Under the pieces are notes generated by a model. That model saw only the letters and a program-made list of their open reading frames with translations. It was not told the origin of the DNA and made no database searches. A program made the position numbers and the translations under genes. From Nitrospirota bacterium (lineage in GTDB: Bacteria; Nitrospirota; Nitrospiria; Nitrospirales; Nitrospiraceae), in contig JAUXVD010000008.1 of the NCBI GenBank assembly GCA_030684575.1, positions 186,001-250,000 of the forward strand: a stretch of DNA of 64,000 bases, given 5' to 3'. Below, in pieces: positions 33,594 through 43,700 of the stretch (positions are counted from its first letter, which is position 1; each line of letters starts with the position of its first letter).

Positions 33594-33902
33594 ATGATCC
33601 GAATTCCACACATGCTGATGGTGTTGGCTGTCTTCAGTTTGGTCACCATCGGTTGTCAATCGAATCCCCAGACCACAGGGCACTACATCGATGATGCGGG
33701 CATCACGACGGCGGTGAAGGCGCATCTGGCCACAGACGGCCCGCTCAAGACGATGACACAGATCAGCGTCAAGACCGTCGAGAACATCGTCTATCTCACC
33801 GGCGTAGCGGCAACTCCGCACGATAAGAATCGAGCGGAGGAGATCGCGCGTCAAGTGGAGGGGGTGCAATCGGTGGTGAATAACATCACCGTTCAGCCGT
33901 AG
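33594..33902 (+). CDS. BON-domain lipoprotein
   Basis: 102 residues. A lipobox (FSLVTIGC) gives the lipid-modified Cys20; the mature part is one BON domain: DDAGITTAVKAHLATD, then ISVKTVENIVYLTGVA and ARQVEGVQSVVNNITV. BON domains bind membrane or phospholipid and are typical of osmotic-shock proteins such as OsmY. AGGGAG precedes ATG 33594. It follows the DUF3309 gene in the same direction, 62 bases away, and probably shares its promoter. Confidence 0.86.
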   Translation: MIRIPHMLMVLAVFSLVTIGCQSNPQTTGHYIDDAGITTAVKAHLATDGPLKTMTQISVKTVENIVYLTGVAATPHDKNRAEEIARQVEGVQSVVNNITVQP

Positions 33903-34514
33903 CGTTCGTCAGCGTTCAGTTCCGACTACTCACGTCAGCATTCTTCGGGGCGCATCGCCGGGCTAGTCTTTCCGAGAACGACTGGGTGCTCGCTGTCATG
34001 CTGAATGGCCTTACCTCGGAGATGAACGAGGACTGGCACGAGTTGTTCTACGCACAATCAAGCCAGTTTGAGCTGCTGCCGCATTATTCCTGAATTGAAG
34101 GTGCCTGCCCGCGCAGATCGTCTTCCCCGAATCAAAACAACATCCGCTGCTCGCTCCGCGCGTTGCCGAAAACGGCGAGTGAGGCGAGGTCCTATCGTAT
34201 CATTGCCCTGACGATGTAGCGGGAGCCCGCGTCAGTTGCTTCATGCATACGTTCTACATTGCCCTCCTCAACATCGTCCTTCACGACTACGCTCCCTGTG
34301 ATTATCGGTGGCTTCGTTCAGTGCAGGCGCAATTGTGAATGCCTTGAATAATATTTTTCAGACCTGATCAGTATTGACCAGCCTGGAATTGATCTACAGG
34401 TCAGACTCTAATCAGAGTTGAAGTAATTACAGCAAGCGGTACTGGCTGCGCTGGTGCGGTGAAAGGTTCTGATTCGTTGTTTACAGGTTCTAACCGATTC
34501 AAGGAGGTGTTCCC
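33903..34514. other. 612-base intergenic region
   Basis: No gene is supported. A short open frame at 33998-34093 (MLNGLTSEMNEDW...) has no ribosome site. The second half contains the class II-type promoter at 34364-34407 for the lipoprotein at 34515. Nothing else is recognised. Confidence 0.5.
34364..34407 (+). promoter_or_regulatory. Crp/Fnr-like class II promoter, site 9
   Basis: CTGATCA-GTAT-TGACCA(G), exactly 21 bases, then CAGACT as -10. It is 108 bases before the SmbP-like lipoprotein start at 34515. Confidence 0.68.
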
Positions 34515-34949
34515 ATGAGACAGATCAAGAAGATTGGCGCATTCGCGGGTGGGTGCATGGTGGTGCTGGCATTGGTGGCCTGCTCGTCGGCGACGAGCGC
34601 ACCGAAGATCGACGCGAGCGTGAAGCATTTACAAAAAGAGAATGCGTTTTATGACCGGAACGTCAACGCAGCCTATAACCATGCGCGCGCCGCCGAGGTC
34701 GCAGGGGGGCAGGGCAATAACGGCCTGCTCGTGCACCATGCACAAATCGCCTTGGGACAGGCGCACGAGGCCCAGCGGACGGGCAGCAATACGCCTCTGG
34801 ATGAGGCCGTCATGTCGCTCAGGAAATCGGTGGAAGAAGGCCAGAAAAATAACACGCAGGATGCGATGGAGTCTGCGAAAGATGCTCGCGAGAAGCTCTC
34901 GCATGCGGCCGACGTGCGCATCGTCGAAAGCGCCAATAAGGTCTCCTAG
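34515..34949 (+). CDS. SmbP-like helical lipoprotein
   Basis: 144 residues with a lipobox (LALVAC) near residue 23. The mature part is alpha-helical with repeated His-containing heptad-like units (AAYNHARAAE, LLVHHAQIALGQAHEAQ, AREKLSHAADVR), the pattern of the small metal-binding protein SmbP of nitrifiers and related DUF4398-type lipoproteins. A role in binding Cu or other metal is possible; His content is lower than in classical SmbP. AAGGAGGTG precedes the ATG. It opens a run of small envelope-stress genes. Confidence 0.65.
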   Translation: MRQIKKIGAFAGGCMVVLALVACSSATSAPKIDASVKHLQKENAFYDRNVNAAYNHARAAEVAGGQGNNGLLVHHAQIALGQAHEAQRTGSNTPLDEAVMSLRKSVEEGQKNNTQDAMESAKDAREKLSHAADVRIVESANKVS

Positions 34950-35086
34950 GCGGCTGTACGCGGAGAGGTGGCAGGCGGAAAGCTGGATCGGCAAGCAGTC
35001 CGGAAACCCTGGACTAGTGTCTGTCCACTGCTCCGCCGGCCTGTGGAAGTCGTGAATTCATATGACCCAATCAAGGAGGATGCAGC

Positions 35087-35314
35087 ATGAACGCCGATCA
35101 ACTCAAAGGAAAATGGATGCAGTTCAAAGGCGAACTGAAACAGCAGTACGGCAAGTTCACCGATGACGACCTGACGCAGATCGAAGGCAACTACGATACG
35201 TTCGTCGGTAAAGTGCAGGAGCGGTATGGCGACAAGAAGGACGAACTCATGAAGTGGGCGGACCAATGGCACCAGAAGCCGACGCCGGACGCCACGAAGA
35301 TCAAGACGCATTAA
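35087..35314 (+). CDS. CsbD family stress protein
   Basis: 75 residues. The CsbD fold is recognised from MNADQLKGKWMQFKGELKQ, YGKFTDDDLTQIEGN and GKVQERYGDKKDELMKWAD, a short protein induced under general stress in many bacteria; its molecular role is not established. AAGGAGGA precedes the ATG. A second copy at 46779 is about two-thirds identical over the first 60 residues. It is followed directly by the double-BON protein, an arrangement repeated in degraded form at 47 kb. Confidence 0.92.
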   Translation: MNADQLKGKWMQFKGELKQQYGKFTDDDLTQIEGNYDTFVGKVQERYGDKKDELMKWADQWHQKPTPDATKIKTH

Positions 35315-35378
35315 GGGGAAGTCATCAAGACAAGAGCCCCAGATCACTGGGCAATTTCACATTTCATTTAGGGAGAAG

Positions 35379-35939
35379 ATGATGAACACACGCTATGTAT
35401 TGACACTTTGCACGGTCCTGGTTGTCGGTGGGGTATTCATCACCGGAGCGGTCACCGCTGCGGACAAGTCCACGGAGAAGACTCCGATCAATGATACGTG
35501 GATTACGGCGAAGACGAAGATCGCACTGGCGGCCGATGGCCGGGTCAAGGGGCGGCAGATCGATGTCGAGACCACGCAAGGCGTCGTGATGCTCCGCGGT
35601 AAAGTCGATTCGGAATCGGCCAAGCAGGCGGCGGGGGACGTCACCAAAATGCTCGATGGCGTCAAGACGGTGAAGAACGACCTCGAGGTGGTGGCCCCGT
35701 CCAAGCAGGCAGCAGTCGAGGAGAAGGACGAGGCTGTCACCGCACGGGTGAAGGAACACTTCGCGAAGGACGCCCATCTGAAGAAAGCCGAGATTGCGGT
35801 GCAGACGAATGCAGGCGTGGTCTCGTTGACCGGCGAAGTCAAGGACCTCATGACCAGTGCCAATGCATCCTGGACTGCGTGGTTCGTGTCGGGCGTGAAG
35901 TCCGTGAAGAATGATCTCACAGTGAAAGAGAAGGCCTAA
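35379..35939 (+). CDS. Exported double-BON-domain protein (OsmY-like)
   Basis: 186 residues. Signal peptide ends at TAA (VVGGVFITGAVTAA). Two BON domains: TWITAKTKIALAADGRVKG...VKTVKNDLEVV and AVTARVKEHFAKDAHLKKA...VKSVKNDLTVKEKA, each with the VxLxGxV strand (VVMLRGKVD; VVSLTGEVK). This matches OsmY, a periplasmic envelope-stress protein. AGGGAGAAG precedes ATG 35379/35382. It forms a pair with the CsbD gene upstream. Confidence 0.9.
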   Translation: MMNTRYVLTLCTVLVVGGVFITGAVTAADKSTEKTPINDTWITAKTKIALAADGRVKGRQIDVETTQGVVMLRGKVDSESAKQAAGDVTKMLDGVKTVKNDLEVVAPSKQAAVEEKDEAVTARVKEHFAKDAHLKKAEIAVQTNAGVVSLTGEVKDLMTSANASWTAWFVSGVKSVKNDLTVKEKA

Positions 35940-36028
35940 GGCATTGTGAAATGCCCGACCTGTGTCGTTCGAAACGACCGAATCAGTGCTATCGGATACA
36001 TCACCATTTCGTGCAAGGAGGTTTCGTC

Positions 36029-36325
36029 ATGAACAAGCTCATCGGGTTGTTTGTATGTGTAATGGCCATCGGTGTCGGCGCGGCATCCCTTTCATTCGCA
36101 GCTGATGACATGGCGGTGCACAGCAGCCAGACAATCAGCGGGGATCTGCTGAAAATCGACGGGGAATTTTACGTGGTGAAGGAAATGTCCGGCAAGGAAA
36201 TCCGCCTGCATGTCGACAAGACTACGACCACGGATGGCTCCATCAATGTCGGCGAAAAAATCGAGGTCCAGGCCACGGAAAAGAACCACGCCGTGTCTAT
36301 TCGACATGTACAGCCTAAAAAGTAG
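36029..36325 (+). CDS. Small exported beta-barrel-like protein
   Basis: 98 residues. After a signal peptide (LIGLFVCVMAIGVGAASLSFA) the mature part reads ISGDLLKIDGEFYVVKEMSGKEIRLHVDKTT, SINVGEKIEVQATEKNHAVSIRHV, an OB-like all-beta pattern as in other small exported proteins of this type. AAGGAGG precedes the ATG. No enzymatic motif; function unknown. Confidence 0.72.
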   Translation: MNKLIGLFVCVMAIGVGAASLSFAADDMAVHSSQTISGDLLKIDGEFYVVKEMSGKEIRLHVDKTTTTDGSINVGEKIEVQATEKNHAVSIRHVQPKK

Positions 36326-36352
36326 GTCGAAGGTAGAAATTTAAGCGTAGAG

Positions 36353-36381
36353 AGTGGGCCGGTCTGTAGGACTGGCCCACT
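36353..36381 (+). terminator. Hairpin, possible terminator or processing site
   Basis: AGTGGGCCGGTC pairs with GACTGGCCCACT (one G-U) around a five-base loop, 28 bases after a stop codon and 62 bases before the next gene. There is no T-run, so it may instead stabilise or attenuate the transcript. Confidence 0.5.
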
Positions 36382-36442
36382 GGACTCAAGAAGGGTTGGC
36401 CTGCTCGTCATGAGAGGGGGCCAACAGCGGGAGGATTGTCTT

Positions 36443-36859
36443 ATGCGCACCATGACGTTGAAGGGGCTTGTGGGGGCATTGGTTCTGGCAGGCGTCGGGC
36501 TCGTGACGACTGCCTGTAACACGTCCAAAGCCACGGTGGATACGTTCGCCAAGTTTACCTCGAGCACGAGTCCTGGGGAGATGTTCGATGCCGATGGTTA
36601 CGTCAAGCAAAGCCAAAAGGCGCGTCTGTTTACCGCGGTCGCGTTCGAGAACCTCGAACAGGACATTGCACGCGGGAATGGAGAATATCTCGCATCGTTG
36701 GGCGTGTTGCTGAATATTTCAGCCGCAGATCAGGAGGAGTTTCGAACGCGCGCTCAGAGCGCATATCCCCGCCTCTTCGCGTCCGATGGGCGGACAGCGG
36801 AAAGCCTATTGGCTATGCTGACTCGCCAAAGAGAGGACGGTCGAACAGACCGACCATAA
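36443..36859 (+). CDS. DUF3015-like lipoprotein
   Basis: 138 residues with a lipobox (GVGLVTTAC). The mature part contains SQKARLFTAVAFENLEQDIARGNGEYLASLGVLLNIS, the ENL..DIARGxGEYLASL core of DUF3015, followed by a helical FRTRAQSAYPRLF region. Function unknown. GGGAGGA precedes the ATG at 36443. Confidence 0.7.
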   Translation: MRTMTLKGLVGALVLAGVGLVTTACNTSKATVDTFAKFTSSTSPGEMFDADGYVKQSQKARLFTAVAFENLEQDIARGNGEYLASLGVLLNISAADQEEFRTRAQSAYPRLFASDGRTAESLLAMLTRQREDGRTDRP

Positions 36860-36918
36860 AAGGGCTACGTGTCCCTGCCCGTACGTTCATCTTTATTTCT
36901 AAGCTCAAGGAGGCCGCT

Positions 36919-37302
36919 ATGTTGTTATTCAAAATGTTCATCGTGGGTGGATTGATCGTCATAGGCGCATTGTCTGCGGAGGCTGCGGACATGGAGCTGC
37001 AGCTCGTCGATAAGAACTGTTGGATCGAGGTGTTCGATGACACGAAGTACGATGCCGATGACCCGCATGTCAAATTGCAGGGTCCCAAAGAGTACGCCTC
37101 TTTGAAAAATCTGAGCGGCAGGGATTGGGCAAACGATATTCAGAGTGTCATTGTGGGATCGAGCGCCTCGGTGCTTGCCTATAAAGATAAGGATTTCAGG
37201 GGTGCAGAGATCGCCTTCGCGCCGGGGCAGCGCATTCCGGACCTGTCCAATCTGGATATGTCGAACGACATTGAATCGATGAAGATTACCTGCGCGAAGT
37301 AG
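36919..37302 (+). CDS. Exported beta/gamma-crystallin-like protein
   Basis: 127 residues with a signal peptide (MFIVGGLIVIGALSAEA). The mature part fits a beta/gamma-crystallin Greek-key pair: CWIEVFDDTKYDADD, DIQSVIVGSSASVLAYKDKDFRGAEIAFAPGQ, DLSNLDMSNDIESMKI, where the YKDKDFRG and NDIxS motifs often bind calcium. Such domains occur in small periplasmic stress proteins. AAGGAGG precedes the ATG. A strong terminator follows, so this is the end of the transcript that starts near 34.4-35.1 kb. Confidence 0.8.
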   Translation: MLLFKMFIVGGLIVIGALSAEAADMELQLVDKNCWIEVFDDTKYDADDPHVKLQGPKEYASLKNLSGRDWANDIQSVIVGSSASVLAYKDKDFRGAEIAFAPGQRIPDLSNLDMSNDIESMKITCAK

Positions 37303-37315
37303 CCGTCCGTCGGAG

Positions 37316-37356
37316 CAGGCTCGGGATGAGCACTGCCGGTGCTCATCCCGAGCCTG
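37316..37356 (+). terminator. Strong hairpin terminator
   Basis: An 18-bp perfect stem (CAGGCTCGGGATGAGCAC with GTGCTCATCCCGAGCCTG) and a five-base loop, 14 bases after the crystallin-like gene. No T-run follows, but the stability alone should stop or slow transcription and separates the stress genes from the large glycan gene. Confidence 0.85.
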
Positions 37357-37730
37357 TCCTGCTGATCAACCTGGCCGGCAGGGTGGCCGGGTCCCTGGCC
37401 GTGCCGTCTTGTGTTGCGTCTTCGATCGGTCAGGTTCCTGGCATACAGCTCTCTCTCATGCCAGGCTCGGCGGGCGAGCTGCGCCGGTATTCCCAGGATC
37501 AACGGTCCAAGGGGAGCCGGGGAGCGATGCAGCCACTGCATACTCCAGTTTCTCGCCAGCGCTCGATCTTCTGATTCGCATTGAACGTCGACAGACATAT
37601 TGGCCTTGAGACCGTCGACTCCAACCGACCGCGGCCTTACGTCGGAAGCCCCGAAGCGAGGCATCCGCCTCCTCCACCCTGATTGCGAATTGGTTCGCAA
37701 GACCTCACCTGGACGAAAGAGGCCTCACCG
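37357..37730. other. 374 bases without a supported gene
   Basis: High-GC sequence between the terminator and the giant glycan enzyme. Frames exist on both strands but none has a ribosome site or a recognisable protein. The promoter of the downstream gene must be here but I see no clear match to a known class. Confidence 0.4.
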
Positions 37731-40700
37731 ATGAAGGTACGCGGCAAGATCAATCTCAGTAGCTTGCTCCATCTGAGAGCGAGCTTTCCTGAAAACGATT
37801 TGGCAGAAAAATACGCCGGCGGCGAGCCTCCGCTGCGTTCGGAGCTCTTCAGCGCCGATCAAATGGAGCAGCACGGCAAGATTCTGGCTGGTCAGCACCA
37901 GGTAAGTCCGGGACAGGCTCCGGACCAGTTGCTGGGCAGGCTGGCTGAGAATGAAGACGTGCTGATCGGCGTGCGCGATCTGTTGGCCGAAGCGGTCAAG
38001 GCGAACCGCCGGATTACGCCGGCGGGGGAATGGCTGCTCGATAATTTCTATCTCATCGAAGAGCAGATTCGCACGGCGAAGAGACACTTGCCCAGGGGAT
38101 ACAGCCGTGAGCTGCCGCGCTTACTGGATGGCTCATCGGTCGGACTTCCACGCGTGTATGCCATCGCGCTTGAAACGATCTCGCATGGCGACGGACGAGT
38201 CGATCCGGGTAGCCTCAGTCGTTTCGTGGCCGCCTACCAGACGATGACCAGCCTCACCTTAGGCGAATTATGGGCCATCCCGATCATGCTCCGCCTGGCC
38301 CTGATCGAGAATCTCCGGCGCGCGGCCACGCGTATCGCCGCGCATAGGATCGACCGCAATCGCGCCGACTACTGGGCGGATCAAATGATGGAGATCGCCG
38401 AACAGGATCCCAAAAATCTGATTCTGGTGACGGCGGACATGGCGCGGTCGAGCCCGCCAATGGCGAGTGCGTTTGTCGCGGAGTTCGCGCGGCGGTTGCA
38501 GGGACAGAGCCCCGCATTGGCATTGCCCCTCACCTGGATCGAGCAGCAGCTCTCCGAGTCCGGTCTGACGATTGAACAGTCGGTGCAATCGGAAAACCAA
38601 CAGCAGGCCGTCGATCAGGTCTCCATCAGCAACAGCATCGGCAGTCTCCGGTTTCTGGGCGCGATGGACTGGCGCAGGTTCGTCGAGACGATGAGCGTGG
38701 TCGAGCAGACGCTGCGAGAGGATCCCGCCGCCGCCTACGGCAAGATGGATTTTGCGACCCGCGATCGGTACCGCCATGTGGTCGAGAAAATGGCGAGGAG
38801 CAGCCGGCTCTCTGAACCTGAAGTGGCGCGCCACGCGATCCTTCTTGCGCAACAGCGCGCGAGCGGGCAGGGCGGCGACAGTCGAGAAACCCATGTTGGA
38901 TTCTACCTGATCGACAAGGGGGTGCCAGAGCTCGAACGAATGGCAGAGGTGCGCCTCTCCACCTGTGAGGCGCTTCAGCATGCGAGCAGCCGGTGTCCGT
39001 TGCTCCTGTATGTCGGCACGATTGCGTTGATGACGGGGGGCTTCACCGGCGGCTTGCTGGCGCTGGCGGATGCCGAGGAGATGGCGTGGTGGTTACTCGC
39101 GTTGGTCGGTCTCCTGTCCCTGCTCGGTACCAGTCAATTGGCGGTGGCGCTGGCGAACTGGCTGACGACAAGGCTAGTGACACCACATGCGCTGCCGCGA
39201 CTGGATCTCACCGGCGGCATCCCCCAGGAGTTGCGCACGCTGGTCGTGGTTCCGACGATGCTGAGCAGTCTTGAACATATCGATGCGCTGGCCGAAGCGC
39301 TCGAAGTCCGGTTTCTGGCCAATCGAGACGAACACCTCTATTTCGGTCTGTTGACCGATTTTCGAGACGCGTATGAGGAAACATGTCCGGAAGATGAGCC
39401 CCTGTTGCGGCTGGCCCGGAAGAGAGTCGACGCGCTGAATGAAAAGTACCGGGAGGTGACGCGCGATGCGTTTTTTCTGTTTCATCGCCCCCGCCGGTGG
39501 AATCCCGGGGAGCGGATCTGGATGGGATATGAGCGGAAGCGAGGTAAGCTTGCCGACTTAAACCAACTGCTTCGCGGTGGCTCACGGGATCGCTTCTCAC
39601 TGATCGTCGGTGAGACGGCCGTGCTGTCGAACGTGCAATACGTCATCACCCTCGATACGGATACACAACTACCGCGCGATGCGGCGCGGCAGTTTGTGGG
39701 CGCGATGGCGCATCCGCTGAATCGTGCGCGATACGACGAACAGCAGCAGCGGGTCTGCGAAGGGTACGGGATTCTGCAGCCACGCGTCGCCGTGAGCCTC
39801 CCGGGCACGAGCCGGTCGTACTATGCACAACTCCACGGGAGTGAGCCGGGTATCGATCCCTATACACGCGCCGTCTCCGATGTCTACCAGGACCTGTTCG
39901 GCGAAGGCTCGTTCATCGGCAAGGGGATCTATGAGGTCGACGCGTTCGAACGCGCCCTCGCAGACCGCTATCCCGAGAACCGGATCCTCAGCCACGATCT
40001 GCTGGAAGGGTGCTACGCGCGATCTGGGCTGTTGAGCGATGTGCATTTATACGAGGAGAATCCCCCTTGCTACCGCGTGGATATGAGCCGCCGGCACCGC
40101 TGGATCCGTGGAGATTGGCAACTTGCGGGGTGGCTCCTGCCGCGCGTTCCCGGCCCCGGAGGGCGGCGTCAGAAGAATCCGCTCTCCGGACTGTCTCGAT
40201 GGAAGCTCTTCGATAACCTCCGGCGAAGTCTCGTCCCGTCGGCATTGACCCTCCTGTTGCTGCTCGGCTGGACGGTCGTATCTCCGTTCTGGTTGTGGAC
40301 CCTGTCGGTGATCGGCATCGTCCTGATTCCTCCTCTACTCGCCACGATTCTCGATCTGTTTCAGAAGCCGGAGGATCTGTTGCCGGAGCAGCATGCCGCC
40401 ACCGCGCTCCGCACGGCCGGCCGCCACGTCCTTCAGACGGTCTTGACGATCGCGTTCCTTCCCTACGAGGCGTTCGTCAGTGTGGATGCGATTGTGCGCA
40501 CGGTCTTGCGAATGGCGGTCACGCAGACACGACTGCTGGAATGGAGCCCGTCAAGTCACCCGGATCTCGATCGCCGCACAGACCTCGTCGCCTACTGTCG
40601 GACGATGTGGTTCGGACCCGTTCTTGCCATGGCCGCAGTGCTGTACCTGGCGCTGTCGGAGCCGGGCGTCTTCGGTGTCGCGATGCCCATCTTGATTCTC

Positions 40701-43700
40701 TGGTTCACCTCCCCTGCGATCGCGTGGTTCATCAGCCAACCGATCGTTCGGCGCGATGCAAATCTGACGGCCGACCAGACGATCTTTCTCCGGACGCTCT
40801 CCCGTAAGACCTGGGCCTTCTTCGAGAAGTTCGTCGGAGCAGGCGATCATTGGCTGCCGCCTGACAATTTTCAAGAACATCCCGTGGCCGTCGTCGCGCA
40901 TCGCACGTCGCCGACCAACATGGGTCTCGCGCTGCTCGCGAATTTGTCCGCATACGACTTCGGCTACCTGTCGGGCGGACAACTCATCGAACGCACATCG
41001 AATGCGCTCCACACGATGAAAGCGTTGGAGCGGCATCGGGGACACTTTTACAACTGGTACGACACGCAATCGCTGAAACCGTTGCTGCCGACCTATGTGT
41101 CGACGGTGGACAGCGGAAACCTTGCAGGCCATCTGCTGACACTTCGGCCGGGTCTGCTCGCACTCCCCGATCAGAAAATTCTAGGGTCGCGATTCTTTGA
41201 CGGGCTCACCGACACATTCAGGATTCTCGAGGATGCTGTAGGGGAAGCCTCGTCCGGTCCACTTGCTCAATTCCAGCAGCAGCTGGCGGTTGCCTCCGAG
41301 TCCAGGCCAACCACGCTTACGGCGGCACGGTTCTGCCTCGACCGGCTGGCGACGACCGCCGAGGAGATACGCTCGAACGTGAAGGCGACCCCCGAGAGTC
41401 AGGTGGCCTGGTGGGCGCACGCACTCGCTCGGCAATGCCAAGCCGCTCTCGCGGATCTCACGTTCCTCGCTCCATGGGCCTTGCTGCCGGCCTCACCGAA
41501 CAGGATCAGCGAATATGGCGACCTCGACGAAATCCCCACATTGCGAGAATTGGCACGCCTTGACGAGGACTGTCTACCGGCCATCGAACAGCGGATGGGC
41601 CTGGAGCCGACGCCTGAGGGGAATGCATGGGTCGAGCGGCTGCAGGCGTTCATGGCGAAGGCGAGCCAGCGCGCGCGAGAACGAATCGCGGCGATCGAAT
41701 CCCTGGCACGGCAAGCCGGTCTCTTCGCGAATGTGGAGTACGATTTCCTGTTCGACGAGGGTTGTCAGTTGCTCGCGATCGGCTACAACGTCGGCGAGCG
41801 CAGGCGGGATTCGAGTTATTACGATCTGCTGGCGTCGGAAGCGAGACTGTGCTGTTTCGTGGCGATTGCACAGGGACAACTGCCGCAAGAAAGCTGGTTT
41901 GCGCTCGGGCGTCTCCTCACGACCACCGGCGGAGGGCCGGTATTGATCTCGTGGAGCGGGTCGATGTTCGAGTACCTCATGCCGCTGTTGGTGATGCCGA
42001 CCTACGAGAACACCCTGCTCGACCAGACCTGCAAGGCGGCGGTGGAGAGACAGATCGAGTATGGCAAGCAGCGCAACGTCCCCTGGGGCATTTCGGAATC
42101 CGGTTACAACATGACCGATGTGCATCTCAACTACCAATACCGCGCGTTCGGCGTGCCCGGGCTGGGACTCAAACGTGGGTTGGCCGACGATGTCGTGATT
42201 GCACCCTATGCCTCGGCGCTTGCGCTGATGGTGGCGCCCGAAGAGGCCTGCCTGAATTTGCAGCGGCTCGCGATGGAAGGCGTTGAAGGACCATTCGGGA
42301 TGTATGAAGCGATCGACTATACGCCATCCCGGCTCCCGCGCGGGCAAGCGAGTGCCCTGGTTCGATCGTACATGGCCCATCACGAAGGCATGAGCTTGTT
42401 ATCCTTGGCCTACCTGCTCCTGGACCGTCCGATGCAGAAGCGATTCGAGTCGGATCCGTTGTTCCAGGCGACCACGCTGTTGCTGCACGAGCGGATCCCA
42501 AAGGTCACGGCCTGGTATGCGCCGACGGTCGAGCTGTCCGACGTCCAGACGGCGGCCAGTGGATGGGAGACGCCGGTGCGCCGATTCAGCAGTCCACATA
42601 CGCCGATTCCGGAAGTCCACTTATTGTCGAATGGTCGTTATCACGTGATGATCACGAATGCGGGTGGCGGCTATAGCCGTTGGAGGGACCTCGCCGTGAC
42701 ACGCTGGCGAGAAGATAGTACCTGCGACAACTGGGGGACGTTCTGTTACATCCGCGACGTGACGAGCGGGGAGTTCTGGTCCACGGCCTATCAGCCGACA
42801 TTGACGCCACCGAAGTCCTACGAAGTCATCTTTTCCGAGGGACGGGCTGAGTTTCGCCGGCGTGACCACGATGTCGAGACGTATACCGAAATCGTGGTGT
42901 CTCCGGAAGACGACATCGAATTACGTCGCACCCGCATCACCAACGGCTCAAGGGTCCGCCGGACGATTGAGATTACGAGTTACGCAGAAGTCGTGCTCGC
43001 CTCACCTGCGGCAGACGCCCTGCATCCGGCGTTCAGCAATCTCTTTGTGCAGACCGAGATCGTTCGCGAACAGCAAGCGATTCTCTGTACGCGCAGGCCC
43101 CGCTCCGTCGACGAACATTCGCCATGGATGTGTCACCTTATGGCCGTGCATGGCGCAGACGTCGGCACGATGTCCTACGAGACGGACCGCCTCCAGTTCA
43201 TCGGCCGCGGCCACACCACCGCCGATCCACAAGCCCTGGGCGGACTCGGCGCGCGAGCAGAGGCGGCGGCGCTCTCCGGCAGCGAGGGCTCCGTGCTCGA
43301 TCCGATTGTCGCCATCCGGTGCCGGGTGACGCTCGATCCTGAAGAGTCGGCCACGATCGATCTCGTGACCGGCATCGGCGACACCCGCGACATCTGTCTG
43401 GGCTTGGCCGAGAAATACCACGATCGGCGGCTGGCCGACCGTGTTTTCGATCTGGCCTGGACCCATAATCAGGTGGTCATGCGGCAGCTGAATGCCACCG
43501 AGGCCGATGCGCAACTCTATGGTTGCCTGGCCAACTCGATCCTCTACGCCAATTCCTCTCTGCGGGCCGACTCGAATGATCTGATTAAAAACCGCCGCGG
43601 GCAATCCGGGCTCTGGGGCTACGCGATTTCAGGCGATTTGCCGATCGTGCTGTTGCAGATCGGCAATCCGACAAATATCGATCTGGTGCGACAGCTTGTA

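Noticed and set aside
33998-34093. Small open frame MLNGLTSEMNEDW... in the long gap after the BON lipoprotein
   Set aside because: No ribosome site and no relative recognised.
41574-42383. Long minus-strand open frames inside the giant glycan enzyme
   Set aside because: They overlap a conserved plus-strand gene and show no domain; typical of GC-rich shadow frames.
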